From the NCBI GenBank assembly GCA_014905825.1, contig JACGCN010000045.1, positions 1-64,000 on the forward strand: DNA of 64,000 nt. Reading direction: 5' to 3'. The position numbers and the translations under genes were made by a program. Positions 47,881-59,395 of the stretch are shown here, piece after piece. Source of the DNA: Lyophyllum atratum. Taxonomy: Eukaryota; Basidiomycota; Agaricomycetes; Agaricales; Lyophyllaceae. The notes beneath the pieces are model-generated. The model ran no database searches, had not been told where the DNA came from, and was given only the letters and a program-made list of their open reading frames with translations. The first letter of the stretch is position 1. The number at the start of each line of letters is the position of its first letter.

Positions 47881-49182
47881 CTACTCATCGAGGATGTCAA
47901 CCGCGTGACCTTGAGGAACCCACAGCTTCTCCATAGCAAGGAGACTGTCGACCGTGCCCAAGGCCGTCGCTTCGAGCGTCTTGAAGTCCTCTATCTTGAA
48001 CCACAGCATCTCCTCGATACGGCCGTTATCGATGGGGAGCCTACCAAACGGGAATGTCAGCGGCGTGTCCTCAATGAGCCTATCCTTCAGCTCAAGATGT
48101 TTCTGGCTGGCGAGAAAGACGAGGTCCTTGAAAAGGACGCCATTGGGCGATTAGAAGATGATTCGCTTGCGCCCGACCGAGGACGACGGAGGGCTGGTGA
48201 GGGCACGGACATGCGCCTCGGCGACGTCACGGATGTCAGCGTAGGCTAAGAACATCGGGAAGTTGCTGGACGGCTTCAGGAAGCGGTATATGTAGAGGTT
48301 CGTGGAGAGGGCGTAGTAGTTCGGGTTAGGCTGCGTGAAGTTCTGGGCGAAAGGTCCGTATAGAAACGGTGGGTTGACTGAAGGTGCGAGGGGTCAGGTA
48401 TCGGTAGTGACGAAAGGTTCAAGACATACTTGTCGTGATGTCCAACTCCGGGTGAGCGTCCGCGAAGGCCGAAGCTCTTGCTCTGCCAAGCTTTTGGTTG
48501 CACAGTAGATGTCCCATTTGATTCCTTCCAATGCTTTATCTTTCTGGACCGGGTATTAAGCTATAAAGATATGAGCGTCGTGAATGAGGTCGTCATAGTA
48601 GCGATCTGACCTTTGTCCTTGGAGGAGTTCGTAGAATCGGCGACAGTGACCACCGAGCTAGTTACGTCCATGCGCTTGACTCCAGCTTCTTAAGCCTGGC
48701 GAACGACGTACAGCGTTGCCTTCTACTACGCCCTGGAAAATGATGAGACGGGTGATCCCAAGGATAAGATGACTTAAACTCTCACCTTGAGGATCGCTTC
48801 ACCTTCGGCACGTTCAGCCAGAGGAGTAGCAGTATGTATAACTGCATCGACGCCTTTAAGGGCTTCATGAAACTCGTCGGTACTGATATCGGATACAGAA
48901 ATGGCCTCGAATTTGTCCCCGAATTTGGCATAGGTTTCCGTGAGCTCGGCGATTTGGGGCCTCGGCCAGCACTAGAAAAGGTAGTCAGAAACGAGTCATG
49001 ACAACAGAGATGCCGAGGAGACTTACGCTCTTATACGGTATCCCTTATCCAAAAGCCGTGTGACGATGTGTGAGCTCAAGAATTCAGATGCACCAGTAAT
49101 CTGCCACCACCAGACAGTTGGTTAGACTTAGAAAGGAGATGCTCGCCAAGTGAGAGAAACACCTACGAAGACGTTGAGACAT
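47881..49182 (-). pseudogene. NAD(P)-dependent extended SDR (cinnamoyl-CoA/dihydroflavonol reductase-like), decayed
   Basis: Relic of an aldehyde/ketone reductase. In order on the - strand: ITGASEFLSSHIVTRLLDKGYRIR (glycine motif degraded), DAVIHTATPLAER, TLYVVRQA then a stop, VTSSVVTVADST, YCATKSLAEQE with the catalytic YxxxK changed to YCATK preserved, AFADAHPELDITT, then a long open C-terminal part from NPPFLYGPFAQNF to the stop at 47881, itself cut by one stop (near 48146). At least three frameshifts and two stops are present, so assembly error is excluded. The C-terminal half is clearly the best kept. Confidence 0.85.
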
Positions 49183-49854
49183 GCTATACTGTGTATTTCA
49201 AGTGGGTGGGCTCGGAGTCGTTTTCGGTTCCTATGCGAACACGTTCTTATTACATGTTCGAAACCTGTCTTTCGTCACCCAAGAGGGGCGAATTGGAATC
49301 GACTGACAAACCTACTATCGACGCCGGACCGAGGCTTTGCCTGACTCTTTGTCAGTTTGTAGAGTGTCGACAGCGATTGGGATTGTTCATCGCGCTGATA
49401 TCTGATTGGATGCTTTGTGTGCTTACAGGATCGGCTGTGTTCAGAGAAATCCACGCGTGGCGCGGTTGGCCCTAAGCAAGCAGGGCGACCAACTCCTTCT
49501 GATTGATTGGAGGACAACTTGACCTACGACTTAGACGCCTTGCGGTACGATTTCCGGCACAGCGGAAAGAGAATACGAAGCACATAGATAGCGGTTGCGT
49601 AGACGGTCCGAGACAAGGTGCCTGTTGGCCCTTGGGTTGGTTCAAACGATCGGAGGCCGAAATACTCGCTTCAAGCGAGGGCCACCCCGACGCCGAGGGT
49701 CCATGCGTGCGAAAACCGGTAATTAAAGCGCTACACCGCACGTTGAGCGCCGACATTCAGCCACAACCATAGCAGAGAACCCTCTGGCGCTATCGAATAT
49801 CCGAACGGCTTTGCAGCGCTCGTCGTAGCCAGGCAGGACGACCGAAACCAGCCC

Positions 49855-51132
49855 AATCAAGAACATGCTCGTTGGGCCCAGCCTCGAATCGGGAGTCCGG
49901 ACCTGGATCCCTGAGCAGCTCTTCGATACCGGGTACTTCAGCAAGGTCAAGGATAGCCTTGGAACTATCGTCATGTAGCAGTAAGTATTCCCTCACCCTG
50001 TAGGATGGAAACCAACTAATACCGAACAGATATGCATTCCACAATCGTCTCGACCATTACCGTATCGGGGCCTACGTCGACCCATGGCTGACAGTCCCGC
50101 AGTTCCTGGCCAATAACGCGGGCTGAAATGGTGCAGCTGTATCGTCATATTAAAGACGTGGCATATGTGCTAGGAAAGCTATTGGTCATGTTTGAGACGA
50201 GCATTGCGACGTGTGGAGGGCTACCACGTATTTCGGATAGCTTTGGCGCGTGTTATGGGCATTGGACTATGGTCGGACGAGGGCTGCGGCTTACTCGCAC
50301 TGTTAAATATCGTTGGATAGAACGTTTACCATGATGTGAGTTGCCTCCGACTACGCAATCTACTGGACTCAAAACTGATCACTTTGTGAAACCTTTCATA
50401 GGTGCGTCAGCTACGGATCGTGAACGGGACCTCACCGATGCGTCGTATGACTGTGTGTCACCAGCTCACCCTCGACAAAGTGCAGCGCGTTCGTGTAAGT
50501 CGACACGATTTACCACTCCGTGATCAACTTCGCAGACATTTTCAGCAAGTCAAATGTCTCCCATGCCGCCGACTTCACGACAACGCTACATACACCCTTT
50601 GTATGCTATCCAAGACAACAACGCTGTATCCAGGTTGCGCCCTTCATTGATGGCCCAATGGGCGCCCCTGACATTACCGGCATGTTCACTATCAACGGCG
50701 GTCAAGTACCTACTCAAGTCCGGGTAAAGTGGGTATTTCTCCTCGTTTCCGCCTACGAGACCCATTAAAGATGCTTCTTACTTGACAGGTATTTCCTGGC
50801 GTCTTCTGGCGAGCGTCCTTTGCGCCGATTAGGTATTCCTATTCCTTCCTTCCTCCTTCCTTCGGCGACTCACCCGCCGACTAAGGCTTTGACGACAAGG
50901 TGGAACTCGGCGGCAACATCAAACGTCCTCTCATCATCAATCCCATCCGTTGCGACCAAGCCCAGAAAACCCTTGTCTTCTTCCTCCAGAAGTCCCTTCA
51001 TTTGCGCTTGGCTTCGTCATGGATCCCACGAATGCCTCTTCAGGTGCTGAGATGAGGGCGAAAGACGGTAAATACCTCGATCGCGGACCGGAGGGAGCTG
51101 GCAACAACGAATGGGCACTCCGGGAAAGATGA
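49855..51132 (+). pseudogene. GH79 beta-glucuronidase-like glycosidase, C-terminal relic
   Basis: Fragments in family order in different + frames: NMLVGPSLESG with FDTGYFSKVKDSLGTIVM (49858-), AFHNRLDHYRIGAYVDPW, LVMFETSIATCGG with the nucleophile Glu of the family, ISDSFGACY and WALDYGRT, then the C-terminal beta domain (INGGQVPTQVRVK, YFLASSGE, and FALGFVMDPTNASSG) ending at a stop at 51132. Several stops and frameshifts separate the pieces and the N-terminal half with the acid/base residue was not found upstream. Assignment rests on the motif order remembered for fungal GH79 proteins. Confidence 0.72.
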
Positions 51133-51718
51133 GTACGAGCCAGGGATCCGTCAGCTGAGTGTTGGCGGTGCTAGACGCCGCTATTACGACGAGGACGATT
51201 GATCGGTAAAGATGGGATCCGATTCTTATAACCCTACGAGCACTGCTGCTGTAGCCGTTGCAATCAATTGACTGCGGGCGAGATTCGTCCATTGAGACCT
51301 CATGGTAGACATCTGTTGACTGCGTCTATTAGTATTTGAATACATCCCCGATTGTCATCACGAATAAACAACGGTATTACCGCCTTTCGAGACCTCAGAA
51401 TGACGGCCTAGCTGAGGGAGCTGCTCGTAGACCGATATTCGCATCTCTCGTCCGATGGTTTCGGCATTCCTCCCCACCCGTAAAACGCGAACGTGTCTAC
51501 ATCTATTCTATCGTTTGCCTATGAATTCAACACACTTCCCAGGCATAGCCCCGCGGCTGGCGAAATCAGACCGCTCCCGCTCAGATGACCGACATGCATA
51601 GCCTCCACAGCGCCAAGATCCAAGTACGACTTCTACAGCATCTGATTTCAGTACTTCTCCTCCTCCATCAATTCGTGATTGTATAAATACGGACATCATC
51701 ATATGTCGACCGTATTGG
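51133..51718. other. Intergenic
   Basis: Nothing coding recognised; promoter region of the next gene. Confidence 0.5.
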
Positions 51719-52497
51719 ATGCCCATCATGGTCCGCCTCACTTTCACCCAAAGTGATCTTTTGAACAGCGGACTGCGAAGTAACACAGCCCCTCATGCGG
51801 ATTCTTACAACATCAACACTACACACGGATTCCTGGGGCGAAAGATCACGTCATTGGTGCCTGCGAACGAGAGTTTCACAGATGCCAGTGGGTTTCCAGC
51901 TGCAATCCACTGGAAAAAGGGTCAATTCGAGATTGGAGGGATGAAATGTGTATGGCAGACTCTGAAGCATACACCTGGCGTATGGTTCAGTAGGTACGCG
52001 GCTCAAATAGGTACGATGAGTAGGAGCCTCACGACCCCCTTTCTTACCTCCTAGTACTCGAGAATGGCGATGGTCTGGCCATTCGTATGCTGTCAAATAC
52101 ACTCGGCCCCAGTGGACGGTAAGCGCCATGCCTTGGATATCGGCCTCGCGTGGCTGAAATCAGATACGGTGGACAGGCGATATCGTCGAACTCGATAAGC
52201 GCAGTGTTTTCCCCTTACAGGTCTCATATCTTCACCTCCTCTGAACCAGCGTATATCGAGTTTTCGTCGGATATACCTGATAAAGATATGGTATTCTTGA
52301 CGCTAGTTATGATTTACTCCGAGACCAGGCGGCAAGAAAAGGTACGTAGCTACAGCTGTCTGTTGAAGACGTCCACAGAACTGATAGTAGCCATTTCGGA
52401 CGCCGCTAGAAACGATCCCGAAGACGCCATCATATGCATTCCGAATGAGGCTGTATTCTCCACTGTATATCCTCACTTTCATGATGATTCCTCGTAA
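51719..52497 (+). CDS. DUF6593-like protein A
   Basis: Basidiomycete-expanded family of unknown role. Exons 51719-51993, 52055-52118 and 52177 onward; exon 2 (64 nt) equals that of paralogue B. Core: DLLNSGLRS, GRKITSLV, FEIGGMKCVWQTLKH, then the family signature REWRWSGHSYAVKY in exon 2 and PAYIEFSSDIPDKDMVFLTLVMIYSETRR in exon 3. The 3' end is uncertain: without a further intron it reads to 52497, while paralogue B has a short last exon that has no clear match here. Tail-to-tail with the next hypothetical gene. Confidence 0.65.
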
Positions 52498-53147
52498 TCT
52501 GTTGGTCGGAAACGACATCATTGAATACATGGAGGTTCGCCAACGACTTACGCGACCTCGAAGTAGAGGCGAGGAGGGGATGACCCACGACGTCCATGAG
52601 CTCGGAGTGCATAGGCAGAGCATGATTATAAGCATCGCGTTGCTTTGACCAGAGGAAGTTTGTTAGAATCTTCGCGATGTGGCCCTCAGCGACCTTGCCA
52701 AGACCTTGCAGTCGCGACGGCGAACTTACGGAACCCTGTTCCAAGACCTTTCCATTAGACAAGAGACCGATGATCGTTAAGAAAAATGCGGCGGTGCTCT
52801 TAGAAGTATTCAATGGAAGTTTTCAGAAAAGGGAGTATCGACCACGTACCTCGATGAAAATACTACTAATCTGCGACCAGATGTATCCGACCGTGCCCAA
52901 AATTCGCTCGCGGCCACGAAGACACTGGAATGAACCAAAGAGAGCCTGACTGCCGTCCTCTTCCGAAATCGTCTCCATCTTCATCGTTCAAGTCTTCGAA
53001 GTGGTGTGTGCGACTGCCACGATACCGCTCAGATTTTTGGAAGGGAGTTGATGGCTCATCGAGTAGATCCTGCAGCCCCACCATTTTGATATCGTCGTAT
53101 GGAAAACTGTTCGGCGAGGAGTTGCTCCTGGATGGTCGAGGGTCCAT
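52430..53147 (-). CDS. Hypothetical membrane protein
   Basis: Not recognised. Reading leftwards, MDPRPSRSNSSPNSFPYDD starts a hydrophilic N-terminus rich in Ser and Asp, followed (after an unresolved splice near 52950) by ILGTVGYIWSQISSIFIE and, after an intron ending about 52804, STAAFFLTIIGLLSNGKVLEQ, which together resemble one or two membrane-associated helices. A further open segment continues to a stop at 52430. Exon phases between the first and second parts could not be made to agree with canonical signals, so the model is tentative. The 3' end overlaps the tail of DUF6593-like gene A. Confidence 0.35.
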
Positions 53148-53634
53148 GACGATTAATTGCTGGTAAGAAGCAAGCGGAGGGGGTTCGTGATGGAAAATCA
53201 AGTCAATCTACCAGCTACTCGAGTGGGGTTGTTGGACATGCTCTCTTTTCGCCGTTCGTCACGGTCAAGACTCAAGATTATGATAGAAGCGTTGATGGTC
53301 ACGTGAGACCACAATCTTTTCCCACCTCAGCGCTCCTCAGCCAGGAGCCTGGTGACCTTACCCTGGTTTGGCGATGGTCAGATTGAACTTCGAGTTTTCT
53401 GTCTTCTTCTTCTCTCAGTCGACAGTGCCTATTAGAATTGTCCTCTAAGTCGTCGATCAAATCTTATCGTTAGCTTCTGTTGTCACATCCGAAGAGACCG
53501 CCGTCGATCTGAACCCCGAGATCAGGGCCACTACCTGATGTCTGAACTTCAGGTGCGTATTTATCTAGAAGGAGTCATCAACCTGGCGCTCAAGAAGTCC
53601 ACGTTAGAGTCTTACCACAGGAGAGCCTCGCTTA
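53148..53634. other. Divergent promoter region
   Basis: No gene. Lies between the hypothetical membrane protein and the F-box gene. Confidence 0.5.
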
Positions 53635-55314
53635 GTGTGTTCTACGATGATAAATATCTTGGCAAATACCAACCAGCCACCATCGGATGCAGAAGCCCGG
53701 GCAATCAACGATCTTGTTTCTCAACGAACCGCCGACATCGAGAACATCGATTTAGATATACGTCACCTCCAACTGGAGCTGGATACTCTAAAAACCCGGC
53801 AGATGGAATGGCAAAGTGATGTGGATTCGTACAAGTCACTCCTCAGTGCGAAGCGTCGTCTTCCGCAGGAGATCCTTGCTGAAATCTTCTCCCATGCGTC
53901 ATGCCAGTCAGATACGGGACCGGTCCGCCCATTGCGAAGAGCAGCCCCTCTTTCATTATGCCATGTCTCCTCGGCTTGGAGACAAGCGGCTCTCTCCTCC
54001 CCTAGCCTCTGGAACACCCTTGCTCTAGATATCGAGGTCTACCATTTCCGAGAATCTCAGGAACCGCTGATCTCGATCATTCCCTCCTGGTTTGCCAACG
54101 CCGGTGTACTTTCGCTGCGCTTTTCACTCTTCAATCACCTCTTTTCTCACCTGAGTCTCGTTTCAACGATCATTACCCGAGGTGTAACCCCGCTCTCACA
54201 TCGATTCTCTGAGCTTCGCTTCGAAATGAAGCGTATAGATGAACTCGATTCATTCTTGTCCCTACCGAGCGGCAGCATTCCGCTTCTGCAGACCCTCGTG
54301 TTGCATATCAAGGATATCCCTGATGTCCTACCGCCTACTACTGTCTTTGGCGGAGCTCCGGAGTTGCGCAATGCTTCCATCGGCATAGATTTCCCACACG
54401 TTGACGAAGTTGGTGATCCCTCACGATTCGCATTCCCTTGGAGTCAACTGGAAGAGCTAGACATGAAGTATTCCATATCGCTCCAGGGATTTACGCAAAT
54501 CCTAGCGCAATGCGTACACCTCCGCACCGCGGCCATCACCGTGGATCTCGACGAGACCTTTGGAAATGAGATGGCGCCAGAGGATATCATTACCTATGAG
54601 CATTTACAAAGGTTAACGTTGAAACTAAGAGGAAGCGAAGGTCGTCAGATTGTGGAAGCGACCTTGCTCAAACTTCTCTTCCCCGTCACCCAATATCTCG
54701 AATTTACGGTCGAATGGCGGAATGCTAGATTCCCCTTGATTGCCATTCTCACTCCCATATCTACTAACACCTTCATTCCACTCTGCTCTCTCATCCTTAC
54801 CAATGTCGTTGCTGGCGATGACGAACTGGCGAATCTTCTCGCCGCCTGCACCTCGCTAGAAAAATTGGCACTCCAAATTCCCCATACGCCACCCCAAAGA
54901 CTCTTCGACATGCTGCTGCGAGTTGTTGGAGATGTAGATTCTCGGTCGTCCCTTCCCAATATCGTATCATTTTCCGTTGCAATCCTAGGGAAGCGGATCG
55001 AAGGGCCGTATCGTCTTGCTGCAGCTTTCTCCAACCTTGTGTCTTCTTGGGTGACGAACCCGTTGCGTGAACGACCCTTGCAGTCCGTCGGGCTATACAC
55101 CTGCGAGGGCAACGCGCAGCGGAGGGATTGGTCGGAAATGTTGTTGGAAAGAGTACGAAGTGGTCTTGGTCCCTGGAAACACACCAGCAGGGATGGACGA
55201 TTTTCAACACGAGACTCTGGACTGGTGGTCATCACCTGTATCATGGACATGGACTTTATCCTCCCCGAAGCATTAGATTGGGTTGACAGCACCCCGTTAT
55301 TTTCGCCTAGGTAG
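53635..55314 (+). CDS. F-box protein, single exon, 559 aa
   Basis: Typical agaricomycete F-box protein: an N-terminal heptad-rich helix (ADIENIDLDIRHLQLELDTL, about 35-70) leading into the F-box RRLPQEILAEIFSHA (about 73-90) and SLCHVSSAWRQAALSSPSLWN, where the WR and LW residues are the usual ones. The rest is LRR-like (LQTLVLHIKDI; LEELDMKYSI; LRTAAITVDL). Presumed SCF ubiquitin ligase adaptor; target unknown. Unusual here in having no intron and no break. The ATG at 53635 is the first in frame, with IN-frame methionine at 53650 as an alternative. Confidence 0.9.
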   Translation: MCSTMINILANTNQPPSDAEARAINDLVSQRTADIENIDLDIRHLQLELDTLKTRQMEWQSDVDSYKSLLSAKRRLPQEILAEIFSHASCQSDTGPVRPLRRAAPLSLCHVSSAWRQAALSSPSLWNTLALDIEVYHFRESQEPLISIIPSWFANAGVLSLRFSLFNHLFSHLSLVSTIITRGVTPLSHRFSELRFEMKRIDELDSFLSLPSGSIPLLQTLVLHIKDIPDVLPPTTVFGGAPELRNASIGIDFPHVDEVGDPSRFAFPWSQLEELDMKYSISLQGFTQILAQCVHLRTAAITVDLDETFGNEMAPEDIITYEHLQRLTLKLRGSEGRQIVEATLLKLLFPVTQYLEFTVEWRNARFPLIAILTPISTNTFIPLCSLILTNVVAGDDELANLLAACTSLEKLALQIPHTPPQRLFDMLLRVVGDVDSRSSLPNIVSFSVAILGKRIEGPYRLAAAFSNLVSSWVTNPLRERPLQSVGLYTCEGNAQRRDWSEMLLERVRSGLGPWKHTSRDGRFSTRDSGLVVITCIMDMDFILPEALDWVDSTPLFSPR

Positions 55315-55575
55315 ATGGGAATACGTGGAGTGGTTGCTGCGCCTTTATGCCATCATGTTTGCAATGAGGCTGTGTTCGAGGACCGCAAAGACGACACTAC
55401 CCTACTTGGGTATTCTCAAAGGTATCGCTATGTACCCCAAGATCCAACCTCGAATGGAGTCGTCTCACTTATGAATCGCGTGAAAGAATAGAAAACATGA
55501 AAGTACGACCCTAGAATGCAGAGCCCGGTAGTACGACTTCCTCCGCCCATCCGCCAACGGGAGATGGCTCGTCAA

Positions 55576-56333
55576 TCAAGCAAGGATCTCTTCAATCACA
55601 TCCAAGCCATCCTCCTAAAGTGCGTGGTCCCGAAATGTCAGAAGAGATGACCGATCGACGGCATACAGCTAACATACCTCGTCCTCCTTTCGTCTTGTCT
55701 CTGAATACAGCATTACCAAGATTAAAAAAACGATGTCTTGGGCTGGAACGTCCGGCACGAATGTGATGGAAGCCGGCTCTGTGGAACTGAACAGGTGCGA
55801 CTTCCTAAGAGTAAACATTGCGCTCGCTGCGTACGATGAAGAGCTTGACCTGGCCTGTAAACGTACCAGTGAGTTGGAGACAACGTGTGTGAGAAGGGAG
55901 TTGTCGCACAGTCCACTGCTTGTCATGTCTCTTCAGGCTATATCGCTGACCAGACCATCGCCATTCGCGTGTGCTTCGAACAAATCCGAAGGTAAGTCGA
56001 GACAGGCGGGTACCCAGATGACCTCACTGACCTGCTGAGGAAGCCTTTCGGACGATTCTTTAGCTCAGACCATTTTCTCGGCACCCCATTAATTTCGAAG
56101 CTGTCCTTGCTCCAGAGTATCGCACCAGAGAGCACAGGATAGGACCCCCTTTGCGGCGTAGGTGAGAGTGTTGTAGCCTTTGGACCAAGGAACCCGGCCT
56201 TGGTGGTGATTATATAGGGCACGGAAGGATACGAGGGGATGAGAGAGCTGTTAAGGATGTCCTTGTCACCGAATGTATATGCGGTCATATCCTGGTATGA
56301 CGTCTGGTTCTTGATGAAATGGCTCATGATCAA
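55576..56333 (-). CDS. DUF6593-like protein B
   Basis: Exons 56333-56032, 55973-55910, 55854-55678, 55614-55576 give 193 residues with all phases consistent. Blocks: DILNSSLIPS, GFLGPKATTLS, FEINGVPRKWSELKN, REWRWSGQRYSLKR in exon 2, then PASITFVPDVPAQDIVFLILVMLYSETRR and a short acidic end EDGLDVIEEILA. Paralogue of gene A, 3.6 kb away in opposite orientation, with the F-box gene and the membrane protein between. Function of the family is not known. MSHF at the third codon is an alternative start. Confidence 0.82.
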
Positions 56334-56810
56334 TTCGACTGGTTTATATACTGGAGCGGAACGCCTACCCGCTGTAAGCGATACGATGAAGGATCATTGC
56401 TTGGATTAGTGTTTCACCTGTTCATAATGAAAGATAACCATCTGGGATCACGGAACGCAGACAAATATTGACCGACACAGCCTAGAGTATAGGACCTCGA
56501 GTCCATTTACAGCCTCGGATCTAATAGGTTTCTTGGAGAGCACAGGTAAGAGTGTCCCGCAAGTGGTCCGGTCACCCGGATGGGCGTACTAAAGTGCTTG
56601 AAACCTTCTTGAATACTTAGACTATAGAAAAGCTCTTTTCATTTGCGGCAACGCGATAGCCTCCGGCCTCTTTGTCTTGAGAAACTTGATCCTGCATCTC
56701 GAGAACTAGAAAAGTTTCGACGCTTTCCGATATATTAAGTATGCGTGATATAACGAGCAATCTTGGAGCATCACCGGGAGGTTTTTAAGGAAGCAACGAC
56801 ACGAACCTCA
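56334..56810. other. Intergenic
   Basis: Upstream region of DUF6593-like gene B; no other signal seen. Confidence 0.5.
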
Positions 56811-58210
56811 TCAACTATTCTTTTTCTTCCTATTCCTCCTCTTCTTCCGCTCGTTTCTACCGGGATTGCGGGTATTGGGCACCGTCTCAGGAACGTCTCT
56901 CTGGGCCTTCTCGCGGACCCGGGCTAAGTGAATCAAGTATCGAGGATCAACCTCCAAGATCGATTTCACAAGCGTCTACGAGGGTTCAGAATGTCATATC
57001 CAATCGACTTTCGGAAGCTGACCTGAATAATCCGGTTATAACATTGACGAGCATCGTTTCGAATCAACTTATTTCTATTTCGTATATGCCTGGCTGGCGT
57101 TGGGTGAATCGAAAGAACCGATTTAGATCAAGACTCACCACGGTACGGTTGGATCGTTGTCTGGTGCCACCCATTCGAATGTTTTCGATGTATGAAAATT
57201 AGACCAGGAGTCGTAGAAATTTCGTGATTCGCTTGCGCCTTGGAAATGTCCAGCGAATTGAGGGTCCCAGTCCCAATCCTCGCGAGACCACACGTAATGG
57301 GCACAACCAAACCTGGGAAAGGTATCCCGGGATCCCCATCCGCGCTCGTCCAGCGCTAGGCACTGGAAGAAATTGTCAAATTTAGCGAACAGCCCCTGTA
57401 GATCAATTCGTGATCAGATCGCGACAAGGAAAAAAGGAGGAAGATGCTGACGCGCTCATCATGGTCGCTTCTCATATCGAATCCTTTGTCTCGCGGAAGA
57501 GATTTGATGAAATTGACAATATCCTGTATTGAGATACCAGGCTTGTTCGACAGGCCTCGAGCACGGGTTTCCGCTAGATACTCCTCATAGACGAAGTGAG
57601 CGAGAGGCGGCGACCAGCTGGTCAACCAATTTAGTATGTGATAAAGGATCGCAAAGAAGGCGGTCAGCCATTCGAGCCAGTCGTTCTTCTGTGGATTCGT
57701 GCGACTGTTTTTGGCGAAGGAGTCTTCATCTTGCGAAAAAGAAGGAGTATGATTCTTAGCGTGCGCTGGCTGGGAACGGGAGTAGTCATAGGCTGCGCGC
57801 TTCTGTACAATAGTCAGCCTTATAAAAGGTCAAAGGTGGGAGATCATGCAAGGCAACATTACCTGATCGTCCATCAAGGTCTATTTTTCCGGCCCAGATG
57901 CTCAGTTTCATCGGTGGGTTCATCTATCAGTAGAATGACTTACCTGGTACGCTTCCAATACCCGTGTAAAGCGTTTTGTTGCTCCAACATCGTTCAAGTT
58001 CTTATCGGGGTGGTGCTCGCGACTTTTCTTGTAGTAGGCTTTCTGGAAGAAAATTAATCGCGTACTTCTCATGACGAAAAGACCCACTTTGATTTGGTCT
58101 TCGGTCGCGCCTTCATGGACCTCAAGGACCTCGTACAGATCCAAGTCATCAAAATCGCGCTCACTTGGATCAGAGTCGCGCTGAGAGTGCACGCTTGGGA
58201 TGGCACCCAT
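56811..58210 (-). CDS. JJJ1: JJJ1/DNAJC21-type J-domain protein, short form
   Basis: Co-chaperone; yeast JJJ1 stimulates Hsp70 in late cytosolic 60S ribosome maturation. Seven exons: 58210-58088, 58042-57944, 57880-57863, 57802-57452, 57395-57139, 57089-57023, 56975-56811, total 359 residues, every phase consistent. J domain: DLYEVLEVHEGATEDQIK, KAYYKKSREHHPDKN with the HPD motif, then EAYQ-TLMDDQ-KRAAYDYSR over an 18-nt exon. The zuotin-like block FYDSWSNFHTSKTFEW is followed by a basic helical part and a Lys/Arg-rich end (RNRKKKNS). The C2H2 finger that ends JJJ1 proteins is absent, so this is a short paralogue or truncated copy. Confidence 0.85.
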
Positions 58211-58343
58211 ACACTAGGCTCTTCCTGGCTATACGATGTAGAGGTCGATGGTGAAGAGTCTTTTTAGCTAAGAGCCTTCCATTGAGCGGCTGTTGTGAGT
58301 TGTGATCAGCACGAGGCAACAAAGAACCCCCCCTCGGGTAAAC

Positions 58344-58413
58344 AAGAGCAATCAACGACAGTGACGTTGACTTTTATTACGTCGTTCAACACGATCACCA
58401 ACGACGACAACGA
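58344..58413. repeat. 70-bp perfect repeat, left copy
   Basis: Identical by eye to 62321-62390, same orientation. It begins AAGAGCAATCAACGACAGTG. Together the copies bracket the recombinase relic and the gephyrin-like pseudogene. Confidence 0.9.
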
Positions 58414-58689
58414 TTGCTCCGCATGGCATGGACGAGTCCCGTGCGCCGTGGTTGCCGCGTCCGGGTCGTCCGCTGCTTGTCTGCTTGTCACCGTCCAACC
58501 CATTCGATGTTTGTGTTCTGGCACTAGCCACTAAGTACTTGCTTCTGGGGTCATCCGTCAGATAGCCTTGGCGAAATTCTACCTGACCGGGAGATTGGTT
58601 ATGACGCGGGATTATCTCCTCGCTGGTCTGACCTCGGAGTACCGAATACTCGCGGTTCCCGTATTTACATCTACCGTCGACAAAAAAGG

Positions 58690-59140
58690 GCGGTACCTTC
58701 GGAGAGGATGTCATGATTACATGACAACTGTCTCCATTCGACCCTATCGCAGCATTGGAGGCCCATGCTGTTCTCGATCGCCTTAACGGCTCCAATTCTC
58801 TCGCCTCTAACGTTTCCTCTGCGGGTGTACGTACAGGATTGACCAAAGAGGAAATTCCTTCGTCGAGTTAAGTAATTGCATTTTAAATTCGAGAGCTGGA
58901 GGTTTCCCCTTCATCAGCGGGCACTACTTTCGCATAGCCGGTAGTACTACTCAGCTCGTTCTAGCTGGCGTCCCCCCGGATGTCGTAAAATTACTGGGTC
59001 GGTGGACTTCTGATGCCTTTTTACGTTACGTACTGGTGTTCGCTGGAAATCTTTGGACCACTTTATGTGGAATTGTTGGCATCTGTTATGTCGCACTTGG
59101 GATTCACTCAGCCCTTGGCTTGAGGAGGGGTTATCGTTCT
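58690..59140 (+). pseudogene. Tyrosine recombinase relic (DIRS/Ngaro or Crypton type)
   Basis: C-terminal catalytic part of a transposon tyrosine recombinase. FDPIAALEAHAVLDRLNG and LTKEEI are typical of the region before the catalytic box; ISGHYFRIAGSTTQLVLAG has the H-x-x-R, and VVKLLGRWTSDAFLRY has the GRW and the nucleophile Tyr. After FLRY the frame changes (a four-base duplication at about 59024) and WCSLEIFGPLYVELL follows. Stops also occur at about 58862. The N-terminal half was not found, so no element ends can be set. Confidence 0.75.
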
Positions 59141-59395
59141 CAGGCTCCGATGCGCCTTGCTGGCTCTTTCGGTTTGGGTCTTTCATCATTGCTCGCTCTC
59201 GCAGAACCCCCTTGGAATTCAAGGATTGCAGGTCCCCTTGTTGTGATGTAGTTAGTATGTCTTGAATGTTATCTCTTGTTTCGATTTTTCCGATGAATCA
59301 CTGGCGTTGGTGTCCACAGTTTTTCGTCCAGCCATGGTCTAGCCCTGAGCAAACCTCGCATGGCATTTCTCAAAATTTACAGTCCAGACTCGATT

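Noticed and set aside
58352..58846. 164-codon frame on the - strand
   Set aside because: Antisense to the tyrosine recombinase relic and ends inside the 70-bp repeat; no family features.
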